A stretch of DNA of 64,000 bases. Origin: Mycolicibacterium brisbanense (lineage in GTDB: Bacteria > Actinomycetota > Actinomycetes > Mycobacteriales > Mycobacteriaceae). Below are positions 17,524 through 26,868 of this stretch, one piece after another. Under the pieces are notes generated by a model. It was not told the DNA's origin, made no database searches, and saw only the letters and a program-made list of their open reading frames with translations. The translations under genes and the position numbers were made by a program. Position 1 is the stretch's first letter. Each line of letters starts with the position of its first letter. The DNA lies in contig NZ_BCSX01000022.1 of NCBI RefSeq assembly GCF_001570425.1, positions 1 through 64,000 of the forward strand, written 5' to 3'.

Positions 17524-18075
17524 CTACGGATACCTCAAGTTTGCCAGCGCCGGCAGCCCGTGGCCCGCCAACCCAGACGCGCCGGTACCGATCGGTGCGC
17601 GATCAACAGTACTCAACAGAACTCTTCAGTCAGTTTGCCAGCTCTTCGACGCCATGACCAGCGTACGAGCCACGTCGCGTCGAGGAACTGCCGAGGAGGT
17701 TGCCACAGCCCGCACCGGGATTCGAGGGGGATAGCCAGCGCAGGCTATGGCAACGTCTCCACGATAACCCTTGGCAACCGCCGGGGAGGTTGCGGCGCGA
17801 GCAGCGCCGACATCCACCGTGGTGACACACAGCCGGGCTGCGTGGTCCGCCGACTGCGAACCAAGAGTTATCACGCTAAGCACCCTACATACCTTTAGAA
17901 TGATTTGCACGCGTGGCGATGACTTCGAGTATCCCAATTGGCGGGTGGGCGGATGGGCTCAGCCGCCGGGGTGCTCGTGTTCCGGAAAACCGGATGAAAC
18001 AATCCGGGGGCACGCGCCGGGCGGCGCCCGATGCCCCGTCCGATCACGCAGTCGTGAAGATTTTGGGGTGTCCTG
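17524..18075. other. 552-bp intergenic region with GGTTGCC/GGCAAC motifs
   Basis: No convincing gene was found; open frames on both strands lack homology and ribosome sites. Between about 17692 and 17800 several GGTTGCC and GGCAAC blocks occur in both orientations (for example GAGGTTGCC near 17695 and CTTGGCAACCG near 17770). These could form hairpins or a regulator-binding cluster. The promoter of the TetR gene at 18076 must lie here. Confidence 0.5.
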
Positions 18076-18777
18076 GTGACTGAGCAGCTCGACCGACGAG
18101 CCGACGTCACACGGCTTCAGATTCTGCAGGCCGCGGCGCGCCAGTTCGCCCACAAGCCCTACAGTGCGGTGAGCCTGGACGACATCCTTGCCGACGCTGC
18201 CGTCACCAAGGGCGCGCTGTACTTCCATTTCCGGTCCAAGTACGCACTGGCGTCATCCATCATCGACAACCGCGCCGAACGGGCCCGGGAACGGGTCACC
18301 GAGGTGCTCGCCCGCAATCTGTCCGCGATGGAGACCTTGGTCGACATCTCTTACCAGCTGGCCGTCGACGACATCGGCGAGACGATGGCCCGGGCGGCCG
18401 GCAACCTGGTGGAGTCGATCGGACGTACCGACAGGCTCGGACCGAAGGTTCTGGCTCCCTGGATCTCCGGGTACGCCACGATCGTCCGACGCGCGGTGGC
18501 CGAGGGCGATTTCACCGACGGCACCGATCCACAGGTGGCGGCGACGCTGCTCGTGTCGATGCAGCTGGGCATCCGCCAGACCAGCGATCTCGACGATCCC
18601 CAACGATTCCTCGGCGATCTCGAGCGGGCGTGGAAGTTGGTGCTGCCCGGCCTGGCCAACCCGGACCGACTCGGGTACCTGGCTCAGTTCATCAGGCGTC
18701 GCACCACGGCAGCGCTCAAGAAGGCCGCACCCATCAAACCCCGCCTCGACACCGACCCGGCCCCCGGGCCGGCCTGA
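18076..18777 (+). CDS. TetR regulator, gamma-butyrolactone-receptor-like (ScbR/ArpA type)
   Basis: The protein has 233 aa from GTG 18076. The HTH (ILQAAARQFAHKPYSAVSLDDILADAAVTKGALYFHF) has the TKGALYFHFRSKYALA recognition segment characteristic of the A-factor receptor subfamily, followed by the helical ligand pocket. The tail is basic and proline-rich. It lies 11 bp upstream of a second regulator of the same type, probably in one transcript. In Streptomyces such receptors bind gamma-butyrolactones. In mycobacteria the ligand is unknown, so the name describes similarity only. Confidence 0.82.
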   Translation: MTEQLDRRADVTRLQILQAAARQFAHKPYSAVSLDDILADAAVTKGALYFHFRSKYALASSIIDNRAERARERVTEVLARNLSAMETLVDISYQLAVDDIGETMARAAGNLVESIGRTDRLGPKVLAPWISGYATIVRRAVAEGDFTDGTDPQVAATLLVSMQLGIRQTSDLDDPQRFLGDLERAWKLVLPGLANPDRLGYLAQFIRRRTTAALKKAAPIKPRLDTDPAPGPA

Positions 18778-18788
18778 CGGAACGCGCC

Positions 18789-19448
18789 ATGGCACGCCAG
18801 GCCCGATCAGAGGTCACCCGCCGCAAGATCATTGCGGCGGCCGTCGCGCTGTTCGATGAAACCGGCTATCCGGCAACAGGTTTGGGCGACATCATCGAAC
18901 GCGCCGAGTTGACCAAGGGCGCGTTCTACTACCACTTCGATGCCAAGGAGGCGCTGGCCGAGGCCATCATCGAGGAGGCCGGCTCCCGAATGTTGGCGAC
19001 GTTTCGCACCATCACCGGATCGTCCTCGCCCGCGCTGGAGAACCTCATCCACGGCATGTTCGTGGTGACCGATTTCACCGTGGCGGACAAGCTGGCGTGG
19101 ATCGGCATGCAGCTGCTGCGGACTTTCAGCGGTCTCAACGACGCGGCAGGCCGGGTCTACGGGAGCTGGCTCGACGACCTCGTCGAACAGGTCGGCCACG
19201 CCGCCGCCGAAGGTGACCTCCGCAGCGACATCGATCCCAAGAGCGCCGCAGAGGTGATCCTGGGTTCGATGCTGGGCGCCGAAGCGCTGTCGCGAGCCAC
19301 GGGGACCGACAATGACCTGCGGGAACGCGTTGGGCGCACATGGGAACTGCTGCTACCCGCGGTCGTCAACGAGGAATCACTCGAGTACTTCCGTGAGTTT
19401 CTCGCGCGCGAGTCACTCCGGCGATCGCCGATGACGGGCGACGGGTAG
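18789..19448 (+). CDS. TetR regulator, gamma-butyrolactone-receptor-like, second of tandem pair
   Basis: The protein has 219 aa from ATG 18789 (MARQARSEVTRRKIIAAAV). The HTH ends ELTKGAFYYHFDAKEALAEAI, as in ScbR/CprB-type receptors. It is about as long as its upstream neighbour but only moderately similar to it, so the pair is an old duplication or independent recruitment. It is probably co-transcribed with the 18076 gene. It converges with the PAS-protein gene (5-bp gap). The pairing of two regulators suggests hetero-dimerisation or layered sensing, which is inference. Confidence 0.82.
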   Translation: MARQARSEVTRRKIIAAAVALFDETGYPATGLGDIIERAELTKGAFYYHFDAKEALAEAIIEEAGSRMLATFRTITGSSSPALENLIHGMFVVTDFTVADKLAWIGMQLLRTFSGLNDAAGRVYGSWLDDLVEQVGHAAAEGDLRSDIDPKSAAEVILGSMLGAEALSRATGTDNDLRERVGRTWELLLPAVVNEESLEYFREFLARESLRRSPMTGDG

Positions 19449-19453
19449 CGCGC

Positions 19454-19855
19454 CTACAGTTCCTCCACCCACAGCTGCTCGGTGAGATCGTGGAACGTCG
19501 CCAGCGCCACCGGATCGTCTCCACGAAGCAGTGCCGACTTGCTCATGCGGGCGCGCACGATCGAGCGGTCCTGGTGCACCAGGTCGACGACCAGCTCGGC
19601 GTTGGCCCGCACGACCGACACCGCGGACTCGTCGTCGGGCAGCGAATGAAAGATCTGGGCAAACTTCATGGCCTTCACTGATTCCGCGCTGTGCCCGATC
19701 ATTTCGGCGAATGCAGTGTTAGCGAACAGAATGCTGCCATCCTCGGCAATTGCCAGCACCGGAACAGGGAACCGCTCCAAGACGACCAACGCGGGCATTT
19801 GCTGCAACATGGTCATCGGAGATCGGGTGTCCTGCTCGCTCTGACGCCGCTCCAC
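19454..19855 (-). CDS. Single PAS-domain protein
   Basis: The protein has 133 aa from GTG 19855; a later ATG (MTMLQQMPALVV, 19813) is possible. The sequence FPVPVLAIAEDGSILFANTAFAEMIGHSAESVKAM is a textbook PAS start, and the domain ends in VALATFHDLTEQ. No kinase, GGDEF or DNA-binding partner is fused, so it is a stand-alone sensor or binding module. It sits close to the c-di-GMP enzyme and two ligand-responsive regulators. The cofactor is unknown. Confidence 0.8.
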   Translation of the reverse strand: MERRQSEQDTRSPMTMLQQMPALVVLERFPVPVLAIAEDGSILFANTAFAEMIGHSAESVKAMKFAQIFHSLPDDESAVSVVRANAELVVDLVHQDRSIVRARMSKSALLRGDDPVALATFHDLTEQLWVEEL

Positions 19856-20015
19856 GCCCTCAATTATTGCCCGACGCGCCAGCTCGGTACCAGCGCAGCC
19901 GTGCAGCTCACAGCATCGGACGCACCGGTCGGCGTCGCACCGCAGGGCCCTGCCTGCAGTACTTAACTAACTAGGTTTACTCTGTGAGGGCGACACCGGC
20001 AGACAGGGGGCACGC

Positions 20016-21248
20016 ATGGACCTGAAGTGGTCTACGACCGACCAGGCATTCCGCGCCGAGGTGCGCGACTTTCTCGCGGAGAATCTGACCGACGATCTTC
20101 GGCAGGCGGGGCGGCTGATGACGAGCGTCTACGCCGACCACGACGCCAGCATGGCCTGGCAGCGCATCCTGCATCAGCACGGCTGGGCGGCGCCGGCGTG
20201 GCCGGTCGAGTACGGCGGCTGTGACTGGAGCCTGACCCAGCACTACATCTTCAGCAGGGAGTCCACCCTCGCGGGGGCGCCGGCACTGTCGCCGATGGGT
20301 ATCCGCATGGTCGCCCACGCGATCATCAAGTTCGGCACCGAGGCACAGAAGGACTACTTCCTGCCGCGGATCCTCACCGGCGAGGTGTTCTTCTGCCAGG
20401 GCTACTCCGAGCCGGAGGCCGGTTCGGACCTCGCCGCCCTGTCGATGGCCGCGGTCGACGATGGCGATCATCTGGTGTGCACCGGGAGCAAGATCTGGAC
20501 CACCCATGCCCGCGAGGCGAACTGGATGTTCGCACTGGTCCGCACCACGCGCGCCGCCAAGAAGCAGCAGGGCATCACGTTCGTGTTGATCGACATGACC
20601 ACACCGGGCATCGAGATCCGGCCGCTGGTCATGACTTCCGGTGAGGAAGTCCAGAACCAGGTCTTCTTCGACGACGTCCGGGTGCCCAAGAGCAACGTCA
20701 TCGGCGCCATCGACGACGGCTGGACCGTCGCCAAGTACCTGCTGGAATTCGAGCGCGGAGGCGGCACGTCGGCTCCTGCGCTGCAGGTGCTCGCTGAGGA
20801 GATCGCGACGGTCGCCACCGAACAGCCCGGCCCTGCTGGCGGCCGCCTCATCGATGACGCCGCGTTCAGCCGCAAGCTCGCCGAGGCGCGCATCCGCACC
20901 GATGTCCTGGAGATCCTCGAGTATCGAGTGCTGGCGGCAGTGGCAGAAGGCCGCAATCCGGGAACGGCGTCGTCGATGCTGAAGATCCTCGGTACGGAAC
21001 TGAGCCAGACGCTGACCGAACTGTCGATGGAGGCGGCTGGGCCGCGGGGGCGCGCCTATCAACCACACGCCACACGCCCGGGCGGCCCGGTGGCCGACTT
21101 CGAACCACCGGTCGACGGGTATGTCAGCGGCCAACCCTGGCAAGCGGTGGCCCCGTTGCGCTACTTCAACGACCGGGCCGGCTCAATCTACGCCGGCACC
21201 AACGAAATTCAGCGGAACATCCTCGCCAAAGCGGAATTGGGGCTGTAG
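20016..21248 (+). CDS. Acyl-CoA dehydrogenase, large FadE partner
   Basis: The protein has 410 aa, starting MDLKWSTTDQAFRAEVRDFL at 20016. The motifs QGYSEPEAGSDLAAL and GSKIWTTHA are FAD- and substrate-loop elements. At the C-terminus the usual E-G-T is A-G-T (IYAGTNEIQRN), so the catalytic base must come from another helix, as in isovaleryl-CoA-dehydrogenase-like FadEs. The gene abuts the next acyl-CoA dehydrogenase with no spacing. Adjacent FadE pairs in mycobacterial sterol and lipid catabolism form alpha2-beta2 heterotetramers, and that is likely here. The substrate is probably bulky or branched. Confidence 0.9.
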   Translation: MDLKWSTTDQAFRAEVRDFLAENLTDDLRQAGRLMTSVYADHDASMAWQRILHQHGWAAPAWPVEYGGCDWSLTQHYIFSRESTLAGAPALSPMGIRMVAHAIIKFGTEAQKDYFLPRILTGEVFFCQGYSEPEAGSDLAALSMAAVDDGDHLVCTGSKIWTTHAREANWMFALVRTTRAAKKQQGITFVLIDMTTPGIEIRPLVMTSGEEVQNQVFFDDVRVPKSNVIGAIDDGWTVAKYLLEFERGGGTSAPALQVLAEEIATVATEQPGPAGGRLIDDAAFSRKLAEARIRTDVLEILEYRVLAAVAEGRNPGTASSMLKILGTELSQTLTELSMEAAGPRGRAYQPHATRPGGPVADFEPPVDGYVSGQPWQAVAPLRYFNDRAGSIYAGTNEIQRNILAKAELGL

Positions 21249-22385
21249 ATGGACTTCAACCTGACCGACGAGCAGGACCTGCTGCGGGATGGACTGACCA
21301 AGTTCCTGGCCAGCCGCTACGACCTCGCGGCAAGCCGGACCGCCGCCAAGACGGGACCGGGTTGGCAGCCGGAGATCTGGCGTGGGCTCGCCGACGAGCT
21401 CGGCATCCTCGGCGCCACGCTCCCCGAGGATGCCGGCGGCAGTGGCGGCGGCCCGGTGGAGGCCATGCTCATCGCCGAGGCATTGGGCCACGCGCTGCTG
21501 ATCGAACCGTTCGTGGACACCGTCGTCGTGGCCGGCGGGCTGTTGCACCGCGCGGGTGGGGCCGAGCAGCTGCTCGCCCACATCGTCGACGGCAGCGCCA
21601 TCGTCACGCTGGCTGCCGGTGAGCCGGCCTCGGGCGACAACTGGCGCACCGTCACCACCACCGCGCAACGTGAGGGCGACGGCTGGGTGCTCGACGGCAG
21701 CAAGGTGATGGTCCTCAATGCTCCGTTGGCGACGCATCTGCTGATCACCGCACGCACGTCGGGTGATCCCACCGATACCGACGGGATATCGCTGTTTCTG
21801 GTCGAGATCGCCTCACGCCCAGCGGGTCTCACCATGCATCCCTACCGCACGGTCGACGACCGGCGCGCGGCCGACCTGGTTCTGCAAAACGTGCGGGTTC
21901 CGGCCGGCGCCCTGCTGGGAGGCGCGGGCCAGGCGTGGCCGTCGGTGGAGCAGGCCCGCGACGAGGGCGCAGCTGCCGTATGCGCGGAAGCCGTCGGCGC
22001 CATGCGCAAGGTCCTCGGCGACACGGTCGAGTACTGCAAGCAGCGGCACCAATTCGGCACGGCGATCGGGAGTTTCCAGGCCCTGCAGCACCGCATGGTG
22101 GACATGCACATGGAGGTCGAGCAGGCTGCGGCCGCGGTGTATCTCGCCGTGCTGAGCCTCGATTCCGACGCGGCAACCCGGGCCAAAGCGGTGTCGGCGG
22201 CCAAGGCCACCATCGGCCGAGCGGCCCGCTTCGTCGGCCAGAACGCGGTGCAACTGCATGGCGGGATGGGCATGACCGAAGAGTTGGCCATCGGTCATTA
22301 CTTCAAGCGGCTCACCGCCGTTCAGTACGAGTTCGGTTCGACCGATTCGCACGTGAGTCGGTATGCGGACTTGACGCGCCCGTAG
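21249..22385 (+). CDS. Acyl-CoA dehydrogenase, small FadE partner
   Basis: The protein has 378 aa; ATG 21249 immediately follows the TAG of the 20016 gene. MDFNLTDEQDLLRDGLTKFL opens the N-terminal helical domain. QLHGGMGMTEELAIGHYFKRL marks the C-terminal FAD-contact region. The end (YEFGSTDSHVSRYADL) lacks the standard EGTSEIQ loop. This asymmetry within an adjacent pair fits a heteromeric dehydrogenase. Expression is coupled to the upstream partner. It converges with an amidohydrolase gene 17 bp downstream. Confidence 0.9.
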   Translation: MDFNLTDEQDLLRDGLTKFLASRYDLAASRTAAKTGPGWQPEIWRGLADELGILGATLPEDAGGSGGGPVEAMLIAEALGHALLIEPFVDTVVVAGGLLHRAGGAEQLLAHIVDGSAIVTLAAGEPASGDNWRTVTTTAQREGDGWVLDGSKVMVLNAPLATHLLITARTSGDPTDTDGISLFLVEIASRPAGLTMHPYRTVDDRRAADLVLQNVRVPAGALLGGAGQAWPSVEQARDEGAAAVCAEAVGAMRKVLGDTVEYCKQRHQFGTAIGSFQALQHRMVDMHMEVEQAAAAVYLAVLSLDSDAATRAKAVSAAKATIGRAARFVGQNAVQLHGGMGMTEELAIGHYFKRLTAVQYEFGSTDSHVSRYADLTRP

Positions 22386-22402
22386 CGGCGGAGACGCCTC
22401 GG

Positions 22403-23434
22403 TCAGCCGGTCTGCATCATCCGCGCGACACCACGCATGACGGCCCGGCTGACGGTGTGCCGGACCCGCTCGAGCGCTGTGGGTGCCGGCAGCCCAGGTG
22501 CGGTACCTAGGCGCGGAAAGAGGGCCAGCGCGTTGGTCCTGTCGATGGCCACTCGCGCGGACGTGTCAAGAGCACCGTAGGTCTCCAGGCCTGCGGCGAA
22601 CAGCTTGCCGGCCGCGACAGGCGCGAACGGCCAGTCCGAACCGAACGTGACATGGCCGGGCTTGGCGAACGCCAGCAGGGTCGGCAATGCCGCAGCGCTC
22701 GACGACAGAGCGGTGTCGAAGTAGAAGCCGGCGAAGTCGTCAAGGCTGTCGGCGGGACTGGCACCGGTGTCCGCGGTGATCCCGAGCGCCAGACGGTGTG
22801 ACGCATACGGCACGAAGCCGCCTGCGTGGCTGAGGATGAAGCGGATGCTCGGATATCTGCGCCGGATTCCGTTGCGCACCAACAGATAAGCGGCCCGCGT
22901 GGTATCGAGCAGGAAGTCGGCGGCAAACGGCGCGACACCGGCCACCACCGGCCCGGGCAGATCCGCCGGATGGATGAACACCACCGCCGATCGCGCGTTC
23001 AGGGCGGCCCACAACTCGTCCTGCCCGTCCTGACCGAGATACGTGCCCACGCTGTTGGCAAGCAGCACGACGCCGTCGGCGTGCAGATCATCGAGCGCCC
23101 GCACGGCTTCGGCGACCGATTCCGGAACGTGCGGCATGGGCACGGTGGCGAAGAAGCCGAACCTGTCCGGGTGGGCCGCTGCCAGGTCGGCGCCGAAATC
23201 GTTGAGATCGCGCGCCAGCGCGGCGGCGTCGGCAGCAGCGGGCAGGAATGTCGTACCGGGCGTTGAGACCGACAGGATCGCTGTCGCGACGCCGAGCTCG
23301 GTCATCGTCTCCAGCGCCGAGTCAGCACTCCAGTCCGGCAGGGTCCGGCCACCTGACTCGTCGATTCCGGCTTTTCGCAGGAGTTTTCGATACTCCGGCG
23401 GGATCATGTGCTGGTGAGTGTCGATGCGGGTCAT
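22403..23434 (-). CDS. Amidohydrolase family 2 protein (ACMSD-like)
   Basis: The protein has 343 aa, starting MTRIDTHQHMIPPEYRKLL at 23434. The HxH metal motif (THQH) at residues 6-9 opens the TIM barrel. VFIHPAD supplies a His, FILSHAGGFVP supplies the next His, and TFGSDWPF carries the catalytic Asp. Relatives decarboxylate or hydrolyse aromatic-derived carboxylates. It is the last gene of the minus-strand aromatic operon and follows the extradiol dioxygenase by 13 bp. It probably acts on a ring-cleavage side product or the starting carboxylate; this is inferred. Confidence 0.85.
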   Translation of the reverse strand: MTRIDTHQHMIPPEYRKLLRKAGIDESGGRTLPDWSADSALETMTELGVATAILSVSTPGTTFLPAAADAAALARDLNDFGADLAAAHPDRFGFFATVPMPHVPESVAEAVRALDDLHADGVVLLANSVGTYLGQDGQDELWAALNARSAVVFIHPADLPGPVVAGVAPFAADFLLDTTRAAYLLVRNGIRRRYPSIRFILSHAGGFVPYASHRLALGITADTGASPADSLDDFAGFYFDTALSSSAAALPTLLAFAKPGHVTFGSDWPFAPVAAGKLFAAGLETYGALDTSARVAIDRTNALALFPRLGTAPGLPAPTALERVRHTVSRAVMRGVARMMQTG

Positions 23435-23447
23435 GTCTCGTCCTTGC

Positions 23448-24449
23448 TCAGTTGTCGGGGATGCCTGCGCCGGCCAGCGCCGGGACGACGTCTTCTCGGC
23501 GCCCCAAAGACCGTGCGCCGAGCTTGAACTGGCCGAGCTTGTCGATGATGCTGCGGCCCTCCGACGTGTGGCCCCAGATGCTGATGCCCCGGTATGTGGT
23601 CGGCTCCCAAGTGGTTTCGTCCACGACGACCGGATTCCAGCCCATTTCCCATTCGAACCCTGACGGGGTCACTGCGTAGTAGGACAGCTCGCGGTCATTG
23701 GTGTGCTGTCCCACGTCCAACGCCATGTCGAAGCCGAGATGCTTCACCCGCTGGTACGACGCGGTCAAGTCGTCAAGATCGGCAACCTGAATGTTGAGGT
23801 GCTGGACGCGGGTCCGGATCGGGTTGAGGGGCAACCGGTTCACTGCGGCGATCGCGATCGAGTGGTGCCGCTGGTTGACCCGCAGGAACCGGATCTTGAG
23901 CTTGACACCGCTGATGGTCTCGTCGATGTAGTCGGACAGCCGCGCATCGAACACCGTGTTGTAGTAGCCGCGCATCTGATGGGGCTTCTTGGTGGTGACC
24001 GCGACGTGACCCAGCCCGGACTCGCCGGTGACGAACCCGCCGCCCACGGCCATCTGCAATGGCCCGGAACCTGTTCGAGCCCGGGTGAATAGTTCCTGGA
24101 CCAGCCCGTTTGGTCCCGGGAACCGCACAAGACGTTCGACGCCCCGCAGTGCGGCTTCCTCATCTGTGCCGGGGGCCACGGGTACACCGTGGCCGGTGAC
24201 GCGGCGAAGGATCTCGTCGAACGTGTCGTGGTCGTCGACATGCCAGCCCAACGCGGTGACATCCTCGGCCGGGCCACGTTGCAGCAGGAATCGGCACTCG
24301 TTGTCGTCCAAGCGGAATCGCACCACACCGGGCAGCGCATCATCGAGATGCAGCCCGATCGCCTCGCGACCGAAGCGCCGCCAGTCGGCGAACTTCTCGG
24401 TTTCGATGACGATGTACCCGAGCTGAACGCTGCCGAACACGCTAGACAT
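23448..24449 (-). CDS. Extradiol ring-cleavage dioxygenase, type I two-domain VOC family (BphC/HsaC-like)
   Basis: The protein has 333 aa from ATG 24449, which overlaps the hydrolase stop by 8 nt. Two VOC modules are seen. The C-terminal one carries the Fe(II) ligands: His in GLGHVAVTTK (about residue 152), His in VQHLNIQV (about 217) and Glu in GFEWEMGW (about 267). A conserved Tyr/His neighbourhood (DRELSYYAVTPSG) precedes the Glu. It opens a catechol ring at the meta position using O2. Position between a flavin hydroxylase and a C-C hydrolase makes the pathway hydroxylation, ring cleavage, hydrolysis. Confidence 0.9.
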   Translation of the reverse strand: MSSVFGSVQLGYIVIETEKFADWRRFGREAIGLHLDDALPGVVRFRLDDNECRFLLQRGPAEDVTALGWHVDDHDTFDEILRRVTGHGVPVAPGTDEEAALRGVERLVRFPGPNGLVQELFTRARTGSGPLQMAVGGGFVTGESGLGHVAVTTKKPHQMRGYYNTVFDARLSDYIDETISGVKLKIRFLRVNQRHHSIAIAAVNRLPLNPIRTRVQHLNIQVADLDDLTASYQRVKHLGFDMALDVGQHTNDRELSYYAVTPSGFEWEMGWNPVVVDETTWEPTTYRGISIWGHTSEGRSIIDKLGQFKLGARSLGRREDVVPALAGAGIPDN

Positions 24450-25314
24450 GGGCCAAACTCGAATCCGGGCTGAGGAACTCGGCGACGAGCTCGTTGAACA
24501 GTCCGGCACGCTCCCACTGCATCCAGTGCCCGGTGTGCGAGGTCATCACGAGTTGCGCGTTGGGCATCAGGTTGAGCAGCATCGGGCCGCCTGCCGGGCG
24601 GTTGACCTTGTCGTCGCGGCCCCACAACACCAGGGTCGGTGTCTGCAGTTTCTTGAGCCTGCTGTCACGGGTGAGGTCCATCCGCCACAACGTGCGCAGC
24701 GCCATCGCTCCTGAGGGCCGACTCAGCGGTGGATGCGCCACCACCTCGGGATCGATCGATGCCCGGTAGCGCACGTCGATCAAGTCGTCAGGAACCGAAG
24801 CTCCGTCGTACACCAGGTAATTGCGGATGAAATCGGCGAGTTTCCCACGGCTCGGGCCGTCGCCGCTGTAGTAGGACAGCAGGTTTTTGAGCCCTGCGGT
24901 GGGCAGCATCCGGGTGGTGCCGATACCTCCGGGACCCATCAGGACGAGCTTGCCGACGCGATGCGGCGTGTCAAGCGCCAGCCGCAGTGCTGCCGCCCCA
25001 CCGTAGGAGTTGCCGACGAGATGCGCTGTGTCGACGTCGAGTTCGTCGAGCAGAGCCCGGATGGCGTCGGCGAGGTAACCGAACGGGTCGGTCTTGTCGA
25101 TGTGCTTGTCGGAGGTCCCGTAGCCCGGCATGTCGGGCACGATCACGCGGTAACGCTGTGCCAGTGCGTCGATGTTGCGGGAGTAGTTGGTGACGCCAGA
25201 GGCGCCGGGCCCCCCGCCATGCAGCATGACGACCGCGGGTCCCGCGCCCGCCTCGGCGAAGAAGATGTCTTTGTCTGCGGCGCGGACGGTACGTTCGGTG
25301 ACAGTGGTGGTCAT
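24442..25314 (-). CDS. Alpha/beta hydrolase, meta-cleavage product (C-C bond) hydrolase (MhpC/BphD/HsaD-like)
   Basis: The protein has 290 aa. ATG 25314 overlaps the hydroxylase stop (ATGA). HGGGPGASGVTNYSRN is the oxyanion and N-terminal signature of the MCP-hydrolase branch. The nucleophile lies in GNSYGG (about residue 111), the Asp in WGRDDKV (about 236) and the His in SHTGHW (about 264). It hydrolyses the vinylogous 1,5-diketone made by the extradiol dioxygenase to a carboxylic acid and 2-hydroxypenta-2,4-dienoate. It is cytosolic and coupled to both neighbours. Confidence 0.92.
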   Translation of the reverse strand: MTTTVTERTVRAADKDIFFAEAGAGPAVVMLHGGGPGASGVTNYSRNIDALAQRYRVIVPDMPGYGTSDKHIDKTDPFGYLADAIRALLDELDVDTAHLVGNSYGGAAALRLALDTPHRVGKLVLMGPGGIGTTRMLPTAGLKNLLSYYSGDGPSRGKLADFIRNYLVYDGASVPDDLIDVRYRASIDPEVVAHPPLSRPSGAMALRTLWRMDLTRDSRLKKLQTPTLVLWGRDDKVNRPAGGPMLLNLMPNAQLVMTSHTGHWMQWERAGLFNELVAEFLSPDSSLAHV

Positions 25315-26840
25315 GCGTGGGCTCCGGTCATGTCGTGTAGGGTCAGTCCCACCGGCGGGGCGGGCAGGGGTTCGCCGAATCCGGCTGCGGCATAGATGAA
25401 TCCGTCGGGACGCAGGACAACCGCGTCGGCGCCGTGCTCATGCAGCCAGCGCGTCAGCCCGGGCTCGGCGATTCGGTGGGTCTGAACACCGATCTGCTGC
25501 CACGCCGGCGCGCCGGTGGGGATCGCCGTCGTGTAGATCAGGGCCCATGTCCCGCCGAGGAGATCGTCGAGGGGCATCGATGCGCCGCCGTGGTCGATGA
25601 TCGGTTGCGGGATCTGGCGGCCGATGGCCTCGTTGGGCGCGACGGCGAAGAATCCGTCGGCGTAGCGGGCTTCGGGAATCCAGAACCGACGCTGTCCGGC
25701 AGCCAGAACGCCGGGCACCTTGGTCAGTGCCCGAAGGGCGTGGTTGCGCAACGCTGCCACGACCGAGCGGCGTTCGGTGATGATCCGGCCGACGATCACC
25801 GCGCGCCGGGTCACTTCGGTGACATGCGGCTTGCGTTCGGTCTCATAGGAATTCAGTACCGAATCGGCAAGCTCGCCGCGCAGTACCCCTGCCAGCTTCC
25901 AACACAGATTGGCCGCGTCGCGCACCCCGGCCGACATGCCCTGACCGATCCACGGCGGCATGGCATGAGCGGCGTCACCCGCGAGGAACACGCGGCCGAC
26001 CCGCCACCGGTCGGCGACGCGGACGTGGTGGCTGTAGACCACCGCGCGCAGGATCTCGACATTCTCGGGTGTGACGCCCTGAGCCTTGAGCACCCGCCAT
26101 ACCGCGGCATCGGTGACCAATTCCCGCTCATCCTCGCCCGCACGCACCGGATATTCCCACCGGTGATGCCCGAGTGGCGTCGGGCAGTCCACGGTGGGCC
26201 GCTCGGGATTGCAGTGGAATCGCAAGCGGTCGTGGGCGTCCCATTCCTTGCGCACTTTGGTGTCGATGACCACCCACCGTTCGGCGTATGTGCGGCCGGT
26301 GTATTCGATTCCGAATTGTCCGCGCGTTGGCGATGATCCACCATCGGCGGCGATCACATAGGACGCCCGGACGCGCCTGAAGGCATCGGCGGCCAGGTCG
26401 ACCAGCATGAGTTCGACGTGGTCTTCGCGGTTGCCGACCCGCAGGCATTCGTGCTCCAGCAGCACGTCGACGTTCGGGTACCGCGCCACCCCCTCCCGCA
26501 GAACCTCGTCGACGGCGGGTTGGTACAGGAACTGCTGTGACGGGTGGCCGCAGCCGCGGCCCGTGATGACCGTTTCGATGAAGGCTCGCCCGTCGGCGTC
26601 GACGAATGCCAGCGGCCGGCCGGGCAGCATGTCACGCTGCAGGCGCGCAGCCAGGCCGACCGACTGCCACACCCGCATCACCTCTTCGTCGGTGGAGATG
26701 GCACGGGCGCGGTTGTAGACGTCCGGATCACGCTCGATCACAACCACTTTCAATCCGAGCCGGCCCAGCAGATTGGCCGCGGTGGCGCCGGTCGGCCCAT
26801 AGCCGATCACCGCTACGTCATAGATGTCGGTACTGGTCAC
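25311..26840 (-). CDS. FAD-dependent aromatic hydroxylase (MhpA/3-(3-hydroxyphenyl)propionate hydroxylase-like)
   Basis: The protein has 509 aa. GTG 26840 is chosen: AGAGG lies five bases upstream, and the frame above it runs through the operator palindrome. The first FAD motif GYGPTGATAANLLGRLG is at the N-terminus. The DG motif (IAADGGSSPTRGQFG, about 165-180) and the GD motif (VFLAGDAAHAMPPWIGQGM, about 290) define a class A flavoprotein monooxygenase. It uses NAD(P)H and O2 to ortho-hydroxylate a phenol to a catechol. It is the first gene of the minus-strand operon; two palindromes lie in its promoter. Confidence 0.9.
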   Translation of the reverse strand: MTSTDIYDVAVIGYGPTGATAANLLGRLGLKVVVIERDPDVYNRARAISTDEEVMRVWQSVGLAARLQRDMLPGRPLAFVDADGRAFIETVITGRGCGHPSQQFLYQPAVDEVLREGVARYPNVDVLLEHECLRVGNREDHVELMLVDLAADAFRRVRASYVIAADGGSSPTRGQFGIEYTGRTYAERWVVIDTKVRKEWDAHDRLRFHCNPERPTVDCPTPLGHHRWEYPVRAGEDERELVTDAAVWRVLKAQGVTPENVEILRAVVYSHHVRVADRWRVGRVFLAGDAAHAMPPWIGQGMSAGVRDAANLCWKLAGVLRGELADSVLNSYETERKPHVTEVTRRAVIVGRIITERRSVVAALRNHALRALTKVPGVLAAGQRRFWIPEARYADGFFAVAPNEAIGRQIPQPIIDHGGASMPLDDLLGGTWALIYTTAIPTGAPAWQQIGVQTHRIAEPGLTRWLHEHGADAVVLRPDGFIYAAAGFGEPLPAPPVGLTLHDMTGAHA

Positions 26841-26868
26841 GGGCGCCTCTTTCGGGAGAGTTTGATCT

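Noticed and set aside
17626..17937. 103-aa minus-strand open frame in the intergenic region
   Set aside because: No ribosome site, no recognisable domain, and the segment is full of short inverted motifs.
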